Part shown: positions 13,401 through 26,040 of the stretch, piece by piece
Layout: every line of letters starts with the position of its first letter
Position numbering within the stretch: the stretch's first letter is position 1
Assembly (NCBI GenBank): GCA_907165065.1
Contig: OU015541.1
Coordinates: forward strand, 12,019,001 to 12,083,000
Origin: Caprimulgus europaeus
Taxonomy: Eukaryota > Chordata > Aves > Caprimulgiformes > Caprimulgidae
DNA: 64,000 bases
Reading direction: 5' to 3'
The notes under the pieces: model-generated
Seen by the model: the letters and a program-made list of their open reading frames with translations, nothing else
The model's database searches: none
Told to the model about the DNA's origin: nothing
Program-made: the position numbers and the translations under genes

Positions 13401-14638
13401 TTTATTGCTTTATCTTCCAATTTTGATTTTCTATAATATTTATATTACTATCACCTTTCACAAGCAAAGATGCTGAAAATCATCTAGAGCGTAGTTTGGC
13501 GAAGATTTCAGTCATTATCCAAATAGACTAACAGCTTTAACATCGTAGCTATTTGTAATTACAAAATGAAATCTGTGTCTTCCACAAAGAAACTGAAGAA
13601 AGCTATATCAGGATGGTCCTTAGAAAAACATGTGTGGAGAAGAAATAGGGTATCACTATCCAAACAGTTAAGAGTGCTCTGCAATAGCCTTCTTGTATGT
13701 AGAAATAACTGAGAGCACAGTCCCTGACAAAAACAGATTGGATGGGTTGCAATAATGCACAAGCTGGCAAGACACAGGCATTGTACACATCCTGTAAACC
13801 TCAGGCAGTGGGATTTATTTTATTCTATAAATAAAAAGTAGTCAGAGGTAATATGCAAGGGAAAAATAAAATAAAATCTAAGTTTGAGTTTTGTTCTGAA
13901 TGGCTTTTCATGCTAGCTGTACAAGATCTCTCTTGACCCCAAGCATCAAGAGCAGTCTTGTCTTCAGTCTCTACAAAGAGACAAATTGCATTAGTCCAGC
14001 ACCTAAGACTGGTCTGATGAATTGGCTTTTTCTTCACTAAGAGATTCTTTCCATGTAAATGTGAATATGAATAATCCCCGCACAGACAAGAGAAAAAGGG
14101 CAACCCTTCCCACAGCCAAGACACATCATTATACTCACATTTTAAAAGTACAAATAGTTTTATTTCATATATAAAATATATGCATAAAGTTAGGTCAGAG
14201 AAGTTTAATTACTAGTGCTCTGTTAAGAGCAGCCAACATAACATCCTCCTTGCAAGCTCAGGAGACCCTTATCCTATCACCATGAAACCCTTTAAGAAAA
14301 ACAAACAAAATCCTCACACAAATGCTCATCAAAAAAGATTGTCAGGTGTTGTGGAGAAATATCACTTTTTTTTTGCTGCTGTTAAGAACTGCTTAGAATT
14401 TGAGCAATTCCATAAAGACTTCAAGAATCTACACAATCCATTTTACATGAGCTTCACCTTATCTAAGCTGTTGTCACAAACCCACCACGTATTTACAGAG
14501 AAGCCTCTGAAGTCGTGATACTACAGCCAGTCTAACAGGAGCAGTAAAATAACTTGTCTCAAAGTTAGCAGCTCCCCATGTCCTGGTCCTTGCATAGTGT
14601 GCTTTCCCTCTGAGTCAAAGTGGAGCTCAGAAAGGGAA
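10485..14638. other. unique DNA, no gene seen
   Basis: A long AT-rich stretch. Overlapping frames on opposite strands (for example 11098-11461 and 13559-13788) carry no domain signature. A faint MIR/L2-like patch near 11860-11960 is too decayed to call. No other repeat is recognised. Confidence 0.5.
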
Positions 14639-14899
14639 GCTATGGACTCTACGACATCTCTTAGTGAAGCAGCTATGGACTCTACAACATCTCTTAGTGA
14701 AGCAGCTATGGACTTTACAACATCTCTTAGTGAAGCAGCTATGGACTCTACAACATCTCTTAGTGAAGAAGCTATGGACTCTGCAACATCTCTTAGTGAA
14801 GAAGCTATGGACTCTACAACATCTCTTAGTGAAGCACCTATGGACTTTACAACATCTCTTAGTGAAGAAGCTACAGACTCTACGACATCTCTTAGTGAC
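14639..14899. repeat. 33-bp minisatellite, about 7.9 copies
   Basis: Eight head-to-tail copies of a 33-bp unit start at 14639, 14672, 14705, 14738, 14771, 14804, 14837 and 14870. The last is slightly incomplete. Each copy begins GCTATGGACTCTAC or a variant and contains ATCTCTTAGTGAAG. Because 33 is divisible by three and the unit lacks stops in several frames, two plus-strand frames and one minus-strand frame stay open throughout. In the longest plus frame each unit reads AMDSTTSLSEA with variants. Differences between copies are mostly amino-acid-changing (Ser/Phe, Thr/Ala, Ala/Glu, Ala/Pro, Met/Thr), with one silent class (ACG/ACA). That suggests no coding constraint. I call it a noncoding minisatellite. 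A real repetitive protein is possible but unlikely. Confidence 0.96.
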
Positions 14900-16973
14900 A
14901 AGAGGTGCTGGTTTAGATCAGTAAATACCAGATTTGTTTTCAGTAGTTTGTGTAGCTATCTAAAACTGAACACTTGCTGCAGGAGTTCTGCTTTTGCTTC
15001 ATTTGAGTTTCTTGTAACTGAAAACTGGGTGAGCATTACCATTTTAAATGGCAAAATGTCGTTCCTGGAGTCAGACTTGAACTGAACCCAAGCTCTCTGC
15101 AGCGGGGTCTGTTGTACCCACGTGGTTTTGGAGCTGGTGTCAACAGTGCATGTAGTTTAACAGACTATTGAGTTGCTGCTGCCTTTTGTGAGCAATTTGC
15201 AAGTGTTCTTGAGTCACCCATGCAGCAGTGAGATCCACATTAAAGCCATTATTTGACCTGCAGCTTAACCCACTGTCTTAGTCACATTGCCATAAAAAGA
15301 GGAGTACCTTGATAAAGGGTCAAGATGTCAAAGATGAGCTCCTGCTATATCACCATGATCAACACACTCCTAAGCACAGAAATTGCTTTCAACACAACAC
15401 AAAGCATCTTGTAGGAGCTCATGCATGTGTGTGTTACTGTCAGGCAGAAAGGATGGCGAAGGAAGAACCAGAGACACTTCTGTGGAGCAGCAGCAAAAAT
15501 GTCACTTGATGAACATCAGGTGGAACTCAAACAAATACTACCTTAACTCAAAATTATTTTTGAGCAACAGTTATCATCTGAGACTCTCTCATTACTGTTG
15601 TAACACAGATACACCACTGCTAAAAGCAACTTGCTATCATAGGTAATGGCACACTGCCTGATTTGCTCACATTGTGCTGTCTACTGAACAACTATTTGTT
15701 TCCCCAATTACAATTACAACAGGTGAGCCCTGTAGCTCTAAACAGTTTAGAGATGTCAGTAAATACTTTAAGTGCTTTAAAATGACCCTAAAGCAGTTAA
15801 ACTGCAATAATCTCCTGAAGTCTTTAAGTGGCTTAGGTCACCAATAAGCTGCTCTTGTGAGTTAATCAGGAAGGCCACCTAATTAGAATAACAAGCTGTT
15901 GACCAGTACATCCCAAGGAAGAAAACCAATTATACTCTTAGAAGTTGGATATTTCTGTAATCCCATGGAAGTCAAACAATTTGTTTATGCCTTCACTAAA
16001 TAAAACACACACACATACACACACCAACCTACACAAATCTGGTGTAGTTGTGTTTAACTCTTATTTAGTTTTATGTTTTACACATAAATACTGAACTTAT
16101 ATTTTGTTTATTAGTTACATGACTTCATTAGTCATATTTTGCAGAACACAGCATATACGCTACACTACCACCCTGGCCAGTTTAACTGCTGAGGAATACT
16201 CACCACGATTGTTTCCTTTAATGAGAAATCACCAGCAAAAGATTTTTCAACAATTTCAAAACTTAGAGAGAAAAGAATAGAGGAAAGAACAGCTTAAGCT
16301 GTTGGGCTAGAATCTGTTCTAAAGCTTCTCTCTTTACATATCAAAAAATACCTTATAAAGCATAAGTTTCAAATTACTTGCTCTTCTACTATAACAAATA
16401 GTGGTCTCTAGAGTTATTACTGACACCACAAGAGTCCTATTAAGTATATATTGTTCAAATGTAATTGAAATTTCACTTTCTAATTTAGATTGAGGTTCAT
16501 ATTTATTCTGTTATTTGTTCAGAGCCGGATTACAAGAAAAATCAAGCCAATAGATCACAATTCTTTTCCTATTTACTCAAAATTTTGCAAAAACAAACAC
16601 CCTTTATAATATTCATTTTATAATAAATTGTTTGAGTAAGAATTCAGGCCTAAACATAAGATTGTCAGAACAAATACAGTCATAGGTAATGTCACAAGAT
16701 TGCACAAGCAAGTCAACAGGGTTCCTATTTAGTTGTGTCATACTACTCAAAAGCTGCTTCCAAGCTTGCAGGTTGAGCTGCACATGTGATGTGGGAATTA
16801 GACCGCACATCTAATCTAGAAGTCTGGTCCTAATTTTCTATTACAAATTGCCGGTATACTGCAAGTAAATTTGTAGCTCATTGGAAGATGATTCATTATG
16901 GAAACGTTAGAATAGTTTCAATGTGTTAACTAGAATGCTAAGGTTACTTCTGTTCAATGCACCATTTGGGGGT
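14900..16973. other. unique DNA, no gene seen
   Basis: The stretch holds CA-rich runs at about 16007-16035 and an AT-rich remainder. The minisatellite reading frame continues as non-repetitive sequence to 15085 without any recognisable domain. A patch near 15020-15105 weakly resembles an old MIR 3' end but is not callable. Confidence 0.5.
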
Positions 16974-17029
16974 TAAAAAAAACAAAACAAAACCCAAAAA
17001 ACTAAAAACAGACCAAAAAAACCCAACAC
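16974..17029. repeat. A/C-rich low-complexity tract
   Basis: Runs of A are broken by short C runs (AAAACC and AAACCC type), so the minus strand is T/G-rich. It resembles the tracts at 47489, 61614 and 63852. No mobile element boundary is visible beside it. Confidence 0.75.
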
Positions 17030-17479
17030 TTTTCCAAACCATGTCATTGAAGTCTTCACCCTGGTTATCTGAATAAGGACATGTCAAAATTTTAGGCAAA
17101 CCACCAAATCCATGATTCAGGCAGGGCTGGCAGAACTAGCCTTGGTGATCCAGAGCATAAGGAAGTCATCAGCCCCATGACAAATATGCAAGCACAGATT
17201 TAATAGAAGGGAACCAGTCATTTGTTGTGTCTGCTGAGTTTATCATGTGTACAGACTCTGTCGATGGATGCACAAGTATTTTCTGGTTTTCTTTTGTTTT
17301 TACAGACTCGTTTCTCCTAATCAGAGAATTAAAATTAACAACCTCAAAACCAGCTTGGGTTGTCAAGTGTCTCGCCTGGTCTGACTGTAAGTCTGGGACA
17401 GAAAAGATTTAACATGAAAAAATTCAGGTTGGGAATGACCTTCTGCACTGATTGACTTTAGTGGAATGTAAATGATGGG

Positions 17480-17760
17480 CAGTAAATCAGGCAACGTGCA
17501 CGCCGCTCAGTGAATCATACCAGTCCCTTCAATCCCATCTACAGGGAGAGACATAAATCCTCCCAGTTCAAGCTGGGCCATGAGCAGTCCTTTATATTTC
17601 CAATTAAAGATGTACTGTCCTTTGCCCAGCGTTCAGTTGGGACGCCTCACATTAATATGGAAATCAGCAACCCAGCAGCGGGCCACGGGGGCCTCATTGT
17701 CTCTGCCACATTCATCCCCAGACTTCCTCCCAGCTGGACAGAGGAGGGTTCAGTGTGACA
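17480..17760. promoter_or_regulatory. candidate conserved noncoding element, CpG-retaining
   Basis: Several CpG dinucleotides are kept (in AACGTGCACGCCGCTC, GCGTTCAG, GACGCC and GCGGGCCACGGG). A/T motifs lie beside them, such as TTCCAATTAAAG and ACATTAATATGG. Mixed composition without repeats is typical of conserved developmental enhancers. The two overlapping plus-strand frames here (17510-17795) have no recognised domain. Conservation is not testable here, so this is inference from texture. Confidence 0.35.
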
Positions 17761-19589
17761 GGCAAATCCAAAGAGACAAGACAACCCTTCACTAGAAATT
17801 ATTCTAATGCCTCACTGCCAGTAGGCAACATGCTTTGATTATCAGGGCTCTCACACAGATCCTCCGGGGCTGAAGGCCAGATACAGATGCTTCCCAGTGC
17901 TACACAAACAAGCCCACATCCGAACACAGCCTTGCAGCTTCAATACCTATCCCCGTGACATCACCCTGCAAGTGCTGGAACTGTGAGACTCTTTCCTATG
18001 GGAACAGCTTCATTCCTTCTCTGTGGAGTCATGGGAGGTTACAGCAGAGACAGCAACCATCGGCCTCATGGCTGAGAAGCATTAAGGGACACCCAGACCT
18101 GCAGCCACCACCAGCATTTCTCTGGGCCCACTCGTGAAGGTGATGTTAGGTAGGGCCTGGAAGGGTCTGTGCAGGAGTCTGTCAGCAGTGACCAGCCCTC
18201 CTGTTGAGCGAGATGTGTCCCTCCTTACGCTGCCGTGTGACAACAGGACCCAGGAAAGCAGGGAAGGAGGCAGGGAGGTGCGGGTGGTGGTCACTTACTG
18301 TGCTGGTGTTTAAGACTGTCTGAGTGAAGATGAGTTTCAGCACATGACTGAAAGACAGTAAATCTCCTCAGATCTCCACAGGCAATTGTAGGAAAAGTGA
18401 TTAACGAGACAGATGCAAGTTAACAGACTTGGGATTTTAGGTAATGGAAATGAGAGCCGGGCAGGCACAACAAGTCCCATCACTTCATACAGCAGTAAGG
18501 ACAGGTTGCCTAAAAATGTGAGCCAGGGAACTGATTTTTGTTGCTGTTTCCACTACTTTGGCATCAAACAGGTTGGGGAAATGATTGACCCCATCCACCC
18601 AAACATAGATTAATGAATTTTAGGCCTTTGAGCAGAAGCAGCCAGTTGTAATTCACAACTGAAAACCTCTGAGTTCTCAGCAAAATTACTTATACAAAGC
18701 ATCCTGTTATTTAAACCACCTCATAACCCTGATGCAACCCTTTTTGCCCAGAGTTTTTGTAAAGAGTGAATGGAAAGAGTGTAAATAGACCCTAACACTG
18801 GGGGTTAGTATAGTTTGGAGGTGACCTTGTACTCAAGCCGCTACACTGCATGCAGTTCAGCTACAGCTACAGAGGTAGCTCCAGGGCTTTTAAGCCCTGA
18901 CACTGTAAAGAATGGACAAAACACAGGCAAGTGTCAGGTAAATCAGACCTCCCTTTGTGGCTCAGATTAGGATTGCTAACTTTGTGCTTAAATCCTGTGG
19001 CTAGATTAAATGGATGCCAGTTGCTTCTCTAGAAAGTGGATCACAGTACTGCTGCAGGGGGCATTACCCTTGAATTCCCATGTTGCAGACCAGCAAAGAC
19101 TGGGTGTTTTAAAAAATATGAGGTTTTTAGCTGCAGTAAGCATATAAAGCCTGTTTTACCCGTAGAAGGCAGTGCCTTATAATCAGATTTCTTTTTTGGG
19201 GTTTGACTTCAGGGAGGGATTTACCTTCCCTAAAAAGATGGAGAGAGAAATTCTGGATCCAAAAGCACTGCCTCCCACACTGGCCACCTTACACCAGCCT
19301 GCTCTCTTCAGTGCTCCATAGCTATTTTTAACATCTCATTTCCTCACATTATGGCAATTTACATACTTAAACACATCACATTAGCGTCCAAAATATAAAC
19401 AAAATGAGATAATGCACTGTAAAGAGAGTATTAAAAAAAAAACCAAGCCTGCAGATACACAAGGGGAGCTTTTGGAAATGAGGCAGTTCTTTGAAGCAAA
19501 GCAGTCGTCCTGTATCAGTAATAGGAGGATTTCTCAGCAACACTTTACAATAAAGCAGACTTAATGAGAGCTGAGCAGTGGTGTAATTC
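17761..19589. other. unique DNA, no gene seen
   Basis: A moderately GC-rich stretch to about 18300, AT-rich afterwards. The opposing frames near 18082-18294 show no domain. Confidence 0.5.
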
Positions 19590-19775
19590 CTGTGGAATTG
19601 CATATTGAAAGCTACATTCATACCCAAGGAGCCCATCAGGACCAGTATTGTTAGCATGAATGCTGAAGGAATTGCAAACTGAATTGCCATGTTGTGATCG
19701 AGTGCTTCCGATCGGCTCCATCCTGCCATCTGTGTCACTCGGAGGATGGCAAGCAGCAGAGGTCCGAACTTGGGC
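19590..19775. promoter_or_regulatory. candidate conserved noncoding block with CpG cluster
   Basis: About five CpG fall within 19695-19770, including TGATCGAG and TCCGATCGGC. The rest of the block is repeat-free and mixed in composition. On the minus strand the same bases lie in a 133-residue open frame (19376-19777) that resembles no protein family I know. Whether it is a noncoding element or an unrecognised exon cannot be settled from one sequence. Confidence 0.27.
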
Positions 19776-21347
19776 ATCTGAAAGGTGGGTCAAGGGGAAA
19801 TGTTATGCTGCAGCATCCTCTGCTTCTTCACTGAAGAAGTTCAGCACACCTGCCTTCCTGCTAGTGTATGAGGAAGAAGGGTCAAAATGGAAAGTAGTTT
19901 GCCAGGGAGTGGGTAAGGCAACGCTCTTCCTTTTAGGTGAAATCACCCTTTGTTGATCAGCCATACAAACACTGATGATAGATCATAACAAAAACTGCTT
20001 AGAAACAAGAGGCTGCAAATTATCTGGCTGTTTTAAAGCTCTTGCAGCCTTCTGTTTTTACATGATGCTGCAGTAAAATGTTGTAAGATTGAAAAACTTT
20101 AAAAGTTACCCAGATAAAAAGGAATGGGTAGGTCATGTCTCATTTAGCTCTACAGAGAAGGACCAGATTTCAAAACTCTGAGTGATCTAGAAGCCCAAAT
20201 CACTTTCCCAAAACATCCAAATCACAGAGAAGGTCACTTGCCAGTGTTTAAAATCCAGTCCAGGTTGGCTAATCTGTATGCTTCTTAGTTAACTAGACAA
20301 ATACATTTTATTTTTTTAAAACTTTCATTTGTTAACTTCCATTAGAAGTGATAAATGTCTTTGTTTCATCACCTTGTGCTATAATTGAGGTACCAACACA
20401 CTAGTGAGTTGGATTTGCTATCTCTATATGAATTCCTGTTCTTGTCTTTATTTACAATTCCCTTTCAGCCTTCAGAATAAAGACTCACTGTCCTGTTCAC
20501 CTCCTTGTGTTGACACTGCCACGTTAGGATGCTTTACAAGCAGAAAAGCATATTTTGACTCCTGGTGTAACCTTTACACCATTAATAATCTGGAAGCTGC
20601 AGAGCACTACATGTCCTCAAAACCCAAGAGACATACCAGGACTGACCCACACATAGGTGCTAGAGCAAGCCACGATACCTTTCATTTCCACTTCTTTTCA
20701 AGTTCTTCCAACCCAACACCTCCCATCCTGTATGCCTGATCGGTGATTCATGCAAGAGGAGAGCGGGCACAGCTGTGTGCTGCTACATGGGAAACCTCCC
20801 TCCTAGCCAAGGGTCTGTGAGTGCAGAGCAAGGGTCCCCACCACACACAGCACCGAGGTGCTCCCTGCCCTGGGGCCCCGGCACAGCTGGATGGCCGATT
20901 CCAGGTGGACTGAACTGCTGCTGCTGGCACACAGAGCCCAATAGCACGGGAGAGACAGCGCTGCTTCCTCTCAAAGGCACCACACCCAGCTGCCAGGGAC
21001 CCACCTGAACTCACAACAGTGATAGATCCCTACACACCTCTCCTTAGCAATCTCTAAACTAGTAAGTCTTGCAAGTTTTCAATCCCCCATGCTTTATGGT
21101 GTAACATTTCCCACCTAACAAGTTCATAGCTCCCTAATGGTCAGGGCAAGGATACACTTAACCATTTTCATTTGAGATACACTGAGGCTCAAATGAAACT
21201 GCTTGTTCCAGCAAAGAGTGGCAAAAGCAAGACAAAGATGTAACAGCCACAACATTTAACAAGATGGAGCCAAACAATACAAACTGGAATGAACGAAAAC
21301 TGGATCCGTCCTCACAGACGTGCATCCAGGTTGTATTTCTGCCATGC
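19776..21347. other. unique DNA with a GC-rich patch, no gene seen
   Basis: The patch at about 20750-21010 is GC-rich but poor in CpG, so it is not a CpG island. Three overlapping frames of 73-88 residues on both strands there reflect the low stop density of GC-rich DNA. No repeat is recognised before the CR1 at 21348. Confidence 0.5.
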
Positions 21348-21610
21348 TCATAGAATCATAGAATGGTTTGGGTTGGGAGGGACCTTGAAGATCACCCATT
21401 TCCAACCCCCCTGCTAGCAGCAGGGACACCTTCTACTACACCAGGTTGCTCAAAGCCCCATCCAACCCGGCCTTGAACACTTCCAGGGAGGGGGCATCCA
21501 CAACTTCCTTGGGCAACCTGTTCCACTGTCTGACCACCCTCACAGTGAAGAAATTTTTCCTAATATCTAGGAAGAAATTGTTGAAATGTTGAAAGCCATC
21601 ACTTGGCTTT
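21348..21610 (-). mobile_element. CR1 LINE, 5'-truncated 3' tail
   Basis: Read on the minus strand this is the end of a chicken-repeat-1 non-LTR retrotransposon. Its 3' terminus at 21348 carries the 8-bp repeat (TCATAGAATCATAGAA on the plus strand), which replaces a poly-A tail in CR1. Next to it lies the conserved 3' UTR containing GGTTTGGGTTGGGAGGGACC, and then the C-terminal end of ORF2. The 5' edge is a decayed transition around 21600-21650 and is uncertain. CR1 copies in birds are normally truncated and inactive. Sequence and 3' end differ from the two plus-strand copies, so this is another subfamily. Confidence 0.95.
21436..21610 (-). pseudogene. CR1 ORF2 C-terminal remnant
   Basis: The minus-strand frame ending with a stop at 21436-21438 encodes about 50 residues of the CR1 ORF2 C-terminus, past the reverse transcriptase core. 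Visible motifs are DIRKNFFTVRVVRQWNRLP and, nearer the end, APSLEVFKAGLDGALSNLV. The ORF2 protein of intact CR1 is many hundreds of residues with endonuclease and reverse transcriptase domains. Both are absent, so this remnant cannot move. Upstream in-frame residues (to 21696) no longer look like CR1. Confidence 0.92.
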
Positions 21611-24600
21611 ATCTTCCTGCAGTTTCTTTGTGGCTCGATGCAGCATAGGATCCATACCAAGCTGATGTATGGCAGATGATGATAAATGCCATGCAAATGC
21701 TATATACATTGCAAATGTTACAATGGGTGCTTATGGGTCCATTCCATGACAGTCAAGTTATATGACAGCAGAAGAAATTAAAAAAAAAAAATCTTTAAAT
21801 TTACAGTACTATAAAAAATGAATGAGTTTAAATATTTCCAGATCTACCACAAGAATTATTCAAACTAAGTTTATGGGTCTGACTTTCCAATACATCACTC
21901 TAAATCAGGAGGGATTTCACTAGACCTGAATGTAAATAATTTATGATCTAATGGGAAATGCTCTTCACATACCAAAAGCTTAAGAACAGTTCTCCTTCCA
22001 GAATTAAGTTCCCAATTCAGCAAAGCACACACTTAACACTACAACTGCTCAGCTGAAGTGTCACGTATGAAAGGAAAAAAAAAAAATAGTCACCTTTAGA
22101 AGGGCTTGGTTCTAGTTCCAGTGATGGCAGTAAATAAATCTTCCTCTGGTGCAGGCATTACTCCCAGAATCGTGCCTACATCTGCAATCACGTTTCCAGC
22201 AGAACACACAAGAGAAGGTGTCCATCTTCCTTTCAGCTCTACTACAACTGAGAACAACTTGATCCTGCAGCAGTGGCTCACCAGAGCCCTTGTACAGGCT
22301 TCACTGAAATCAGAGAAATGAGAAACCAATGTACTTTTTTAGAATGAAGCTCAGACTTAACAGAAAGATATTTGCTTGATAATTTAAGACAGATAACTAT
22401 TTCCTTTCAGGCAGTTTTTCCCTCTTAGCAAGTAATTGAGCACTATCTCTAGTTCATATCCAGAGGGAGGAAGAGATTAGCTCTTGTATTTATATGTTTA
22501 AATTTAAATAACATTGTACACCAGTGTTAATCCTTTTAGCACATTGGCCCTACCTGCAAAATTGGTTGGACTGTACTTTTGTGGGTCCTTTAAAAATGGC
22601 AATAATCGGACAATAAGAGCAACTGAGAAAAAGCCTGAGCACTCCCCCATTTTCTTTCCTTTGAAATAAGAGAGGGAGACAAGCATCTTAAAAATTCTCC
22701 ATTTCAAAGTTGTCTTTTTTCCTTTTGTTGGGGGGTGGCAAGATCAGACCATTTAAAGAATTGCCTGATGATATTTTAAAAGGCTTTGGTTACACTGCCT
22801 AGGGGAGTTGAATAAAACAAAAGAATTCAAAGATAGTGCAGAGGTTTGTGATCTCTCTCAGCTTGGTTGCTCTTGTCCTTCATTGGATGCATCCTTCTTG
22901 TAGGGATTTAAAAGAGAACTTCAGCACCTGAAATACTGATCCCTGCCTCTGCACTGGGGGCAAGTTCTAAACCATCATTCATGCATGTACAGCTCAAATG
23001 ACTCAACAGGACCAGTCCTAGGTACAAGTCACAGGTCAGATGCATTTGGGCATTCCCCAAATGGGAGGCAGCACATCCCACTAGATTTTATTCCATATTA
23101 CTTCTTATAAAGAACATACACATAAAATGCATTAAAGAAGTCAGAAGACACATATATAACCTGATGCCCAAGCCACAAGGATCTCTAGTCTCTTTGCTGT
23201 GTCCCATTTCCATTTGCTATCCAAATCTTTAGCCAGTTGCTTAGCAGAGGATTTGTCTCACCTAACTTTGACAAATAAAATAGGGACATCTACGTGCAGG
23301 GACATCACTGAGATTCCCTTCATCAGCAGCAAGGAAAAATGGTGTTTCCTGAACACAGTTATTTCCTTCTAATGGGGACAGGTAATAGGAAATCTCCCTC
23401 ATACTGTTCATAGGGGCCAGACAAGAGCTCCAAGGAATAGCCTGGCATTCACTAGATGAATTCCACTCTAGCAGACTTGAGCTGGGCCTCATGAGAACAA
23501 GTAGAAAACTCCATTTATCTCAGTGGGCACCAAAACAGGCATCTAACCTACCTAGTAACTCTGGGGTTTGGTGGTTTTTGTTGTTTTGGTTTTTAATATT
23601 GCTTTTAGCAATTTAATGATTACTCCAGCCAGCACCAAAACATGGCTGAGAGTCAGGAGTCCAGTCCAGTTCTCCAGCCTTGGGAGGCTCCACACCAGAC
23701 TGCCTTTAGAGTCCCCTTATCACTTCAATTCTTCTGAGGAACAGAACTTGCTATGTTTTACTTTCCTAGAATTTAACACTGCTATCAACTCTTACCTCTT
23801 CAGACATTAAGTCAACTCATTTCAGCTCAGTAAGTGTTACATATTAGCACTAAGATAAGAGTTAAACAATTTTTATTCCTCTTTGGAGTGACTTTGGGAC
23901 ATACAACATATTTTCACTTCTATACTGCATAGTTTGAATTCAGACAAATTGGACTGAACATTATGTAAAAAAAAAAATCACTTTTTAGAGCAAGAGAAAA
24001 CTGATGTTGACAAAATTATAAAGATAAATCTGGCTTTGAATTGAGCAGGCACATTTCTACAGCTATTCAGTACCTGTGTGCGAGCAGAGATGTAGACACA
24101 GGTCCAGTTAGAAGTGCGTGCCAAACTCAGTCTCAGTCCTGAATACAGATAACAACCAGATACAGCGAGCTACAAGCTGTGTGCTGTCGGGGCTCCAAGC
24201 TGACTAGCTGCTCTGAAGCTGGGACAGGGAGGATTTTGCTCAGGCATGCCCTCACTAACACACCTCAAGAGGTTTTGAGATGATACTAGCTTCTGACCAG
24301 CCACTGAGATAGCGACCGGCAGTGAACACACACACACAGTATTACTGGCATTGTCCTTCTGGGGCAACGGAGCTTGCATCTTCCTGCTATTTATTTGCAC
24401 CACCATAAGTGGAATTCATTATTTATCAAGACTGAGAGGTCTTGTGGATAATCAGGAGCTGATCCTGCAGTGTATGCACGCAGTGTTTGAGTCTTCAGAG
24501 TTAATGCTGAGGAAAACCTCTACATTCAAAAAGTTTTTAGCAAATACCATTCTGCACACAGATAGTAAAACTAAATGTAGCAATTAGCAGTGTAAGTGCT

Positions 24601-25301
24601 ATTCTGTGTTAATTATAATTTAATGAATCAAATATAATCTATTTTATGGATATAAAAACATACTTTTTTTTCCCTTTGGAATCAGTATATTTTTCATTTT
24701 TGATTCACCTTTAGTTTCTCTCTGGCCTACATCATTTTGCTGACAAAACCTTTATTATTTAGGGTTTTCCTCTAGAAACAGGACTGCTTTCCTGCTTTTG
24801 AAATATGACCAGAGAACATTCAGCATGGAGATTTTTTTTTTAAAAAAGGTGGGTTTTTTCAGCTAGAAGGGTGGAGATGGCTACTTTTGGATTTTTGTGT
24901 TTCCTGAAATGCCTTTTCACCCGCAGTGTAAATGAGCGATGACCTTCTGTTCTGATCCACAGGTCTGAGCCAAAATGGTCCTGCACATTCTTATAATTTC
25001 CTCAGGAACTGGTGTGGTGCCAAGTTCATTTCAGCTGCTGAAGGAAACTGCTATACCTCAAGTTCAGCAGCCTTAATAGCCTTGAGCCCATAACATAATA
25101 GCATCATTCTGTATGTTAGATGGTGCATAAAATGCATTACACCAATATTTAAACTATCATGGAGCTGACCAACTCAACGAGAATTGTGCCAAACAAAAGG
25201 GAAGCTCGATTTTGAAATGCCCAAGCTTGGCTTTGCTCCAGCTAGAGCACAGCTAAAATAAATAAAATTGTTGGAACTTCTCTGTATGTTTAAGAACACC
25301 T
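21611..25301. other. unique AT-rich DNA, no gene seen
   Basis: Only short opposing frames are present. T/G-rich patches occur near 23560-23600, and a T run followed by an A run near 24832-24847. No interspersed repeat or CpG island is recognised. Confidence 0.5.
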
Positions 25302-25324
25302 CCCCCCCCCCCAAAAAAAAAAAA
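25302..25324. repeat. C11-A12 homopolymer junction
   Basis: Eleven C are directly followed by twelve A, then A/C-rich sequence to about 25350. It is a low-complexity junction read directly, with run lengths open to sequencing error. Confidence 0.93.
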
Positions 25325-26040
25325 CACCCTAAAAACAACACACACAAAAATATCCCTGATTGTGATTCCAGTGCATTCTACTTTAATATTTAAAGAAAAA
25401 AAAAAAGTGAAGGTAAAACCAGAATGTAGTTTCAAAAGAAAAATCAAGAATGTTTCATTCAATCACAAAAAAAATCTTTGTGCTTTTCTGTCAAACTGAG
25501 ATATCAGCAGAATAAAGATAATTCAGCAATGTATTCTGGTTTGAGAGATCTGAATTCAGATGGAGCTCTACCAAAGTCTGCAGAAAGCTTGTATTTTATC
25601 TTCAACTTTACAGCATCCTTCGTATCTTTAAACCATTGAAACCCAGAGGCGTTACTCTCAACAGTCACAGTTAAGATAGGAAACAAGCCATGTATCTCCA
25701 CAGTCTGTTCAATCAAAATGCCTCTGATTCTAAAAGCTTGCCAATTTGTGTGTTATCATCTCAATGATTCCTTTGGCTTGTCTGCACAGTCACAATAAAG
25801 CCATAAAGCCCCATTCTTTGATCTTACACAGAAATATCTATATACAGATATATTTGTTTCTACAAATACTGAATAATCTGCACACCTGTGTTACTTTTTT
25901 TGCCTTTTAAGTGTTTGTAGTATGCTGGTGTGAAAAAGTATTCCAGCTTTCACAATGGTCCCATGCTGTTTCAAGTGTGGTTTTCTCACACGTGCATTTG
26001 AAATACAGAACACTGCACACATACTCACAACTCATTAACA
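25325..26040. other. unique DNA, no gene seen
   Basis: AT-rich sequence leading to the CR1 insertion. The 70-residue minus frame at 25504-25716 and the 105-residue minus frame from 25907 (partly antisense CR1) carry no host domain. Confidence 0.5.

Noticed and set aside
14639..14899. CRISPR-like array
   Set aside because: The copies are directly adjacent with no unique spacers, and the DNA is vertebrate.
14597..15085. 162-codon frame through the minisatellite as a repetitive Ser/Thr-rich protein
   Set aside because: Open frames exist in three phases because the unit is 33 bp without stops. Copy differences are mostly amino-acid-changing, and no start or splice context supports a gene.
17411..17450. 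GGTTGGGAATGACCTTCTGC resembling an antisense CR1 3' end
   Set aside because: Only a few words match and there is no 8-bp terminal repeat or adjoining CR1 sequence.
20748..21014. GC-rich patch as CpG island or promoter
   Set aside because: CpG is rare within it, and no transcript or exon signal is visible.
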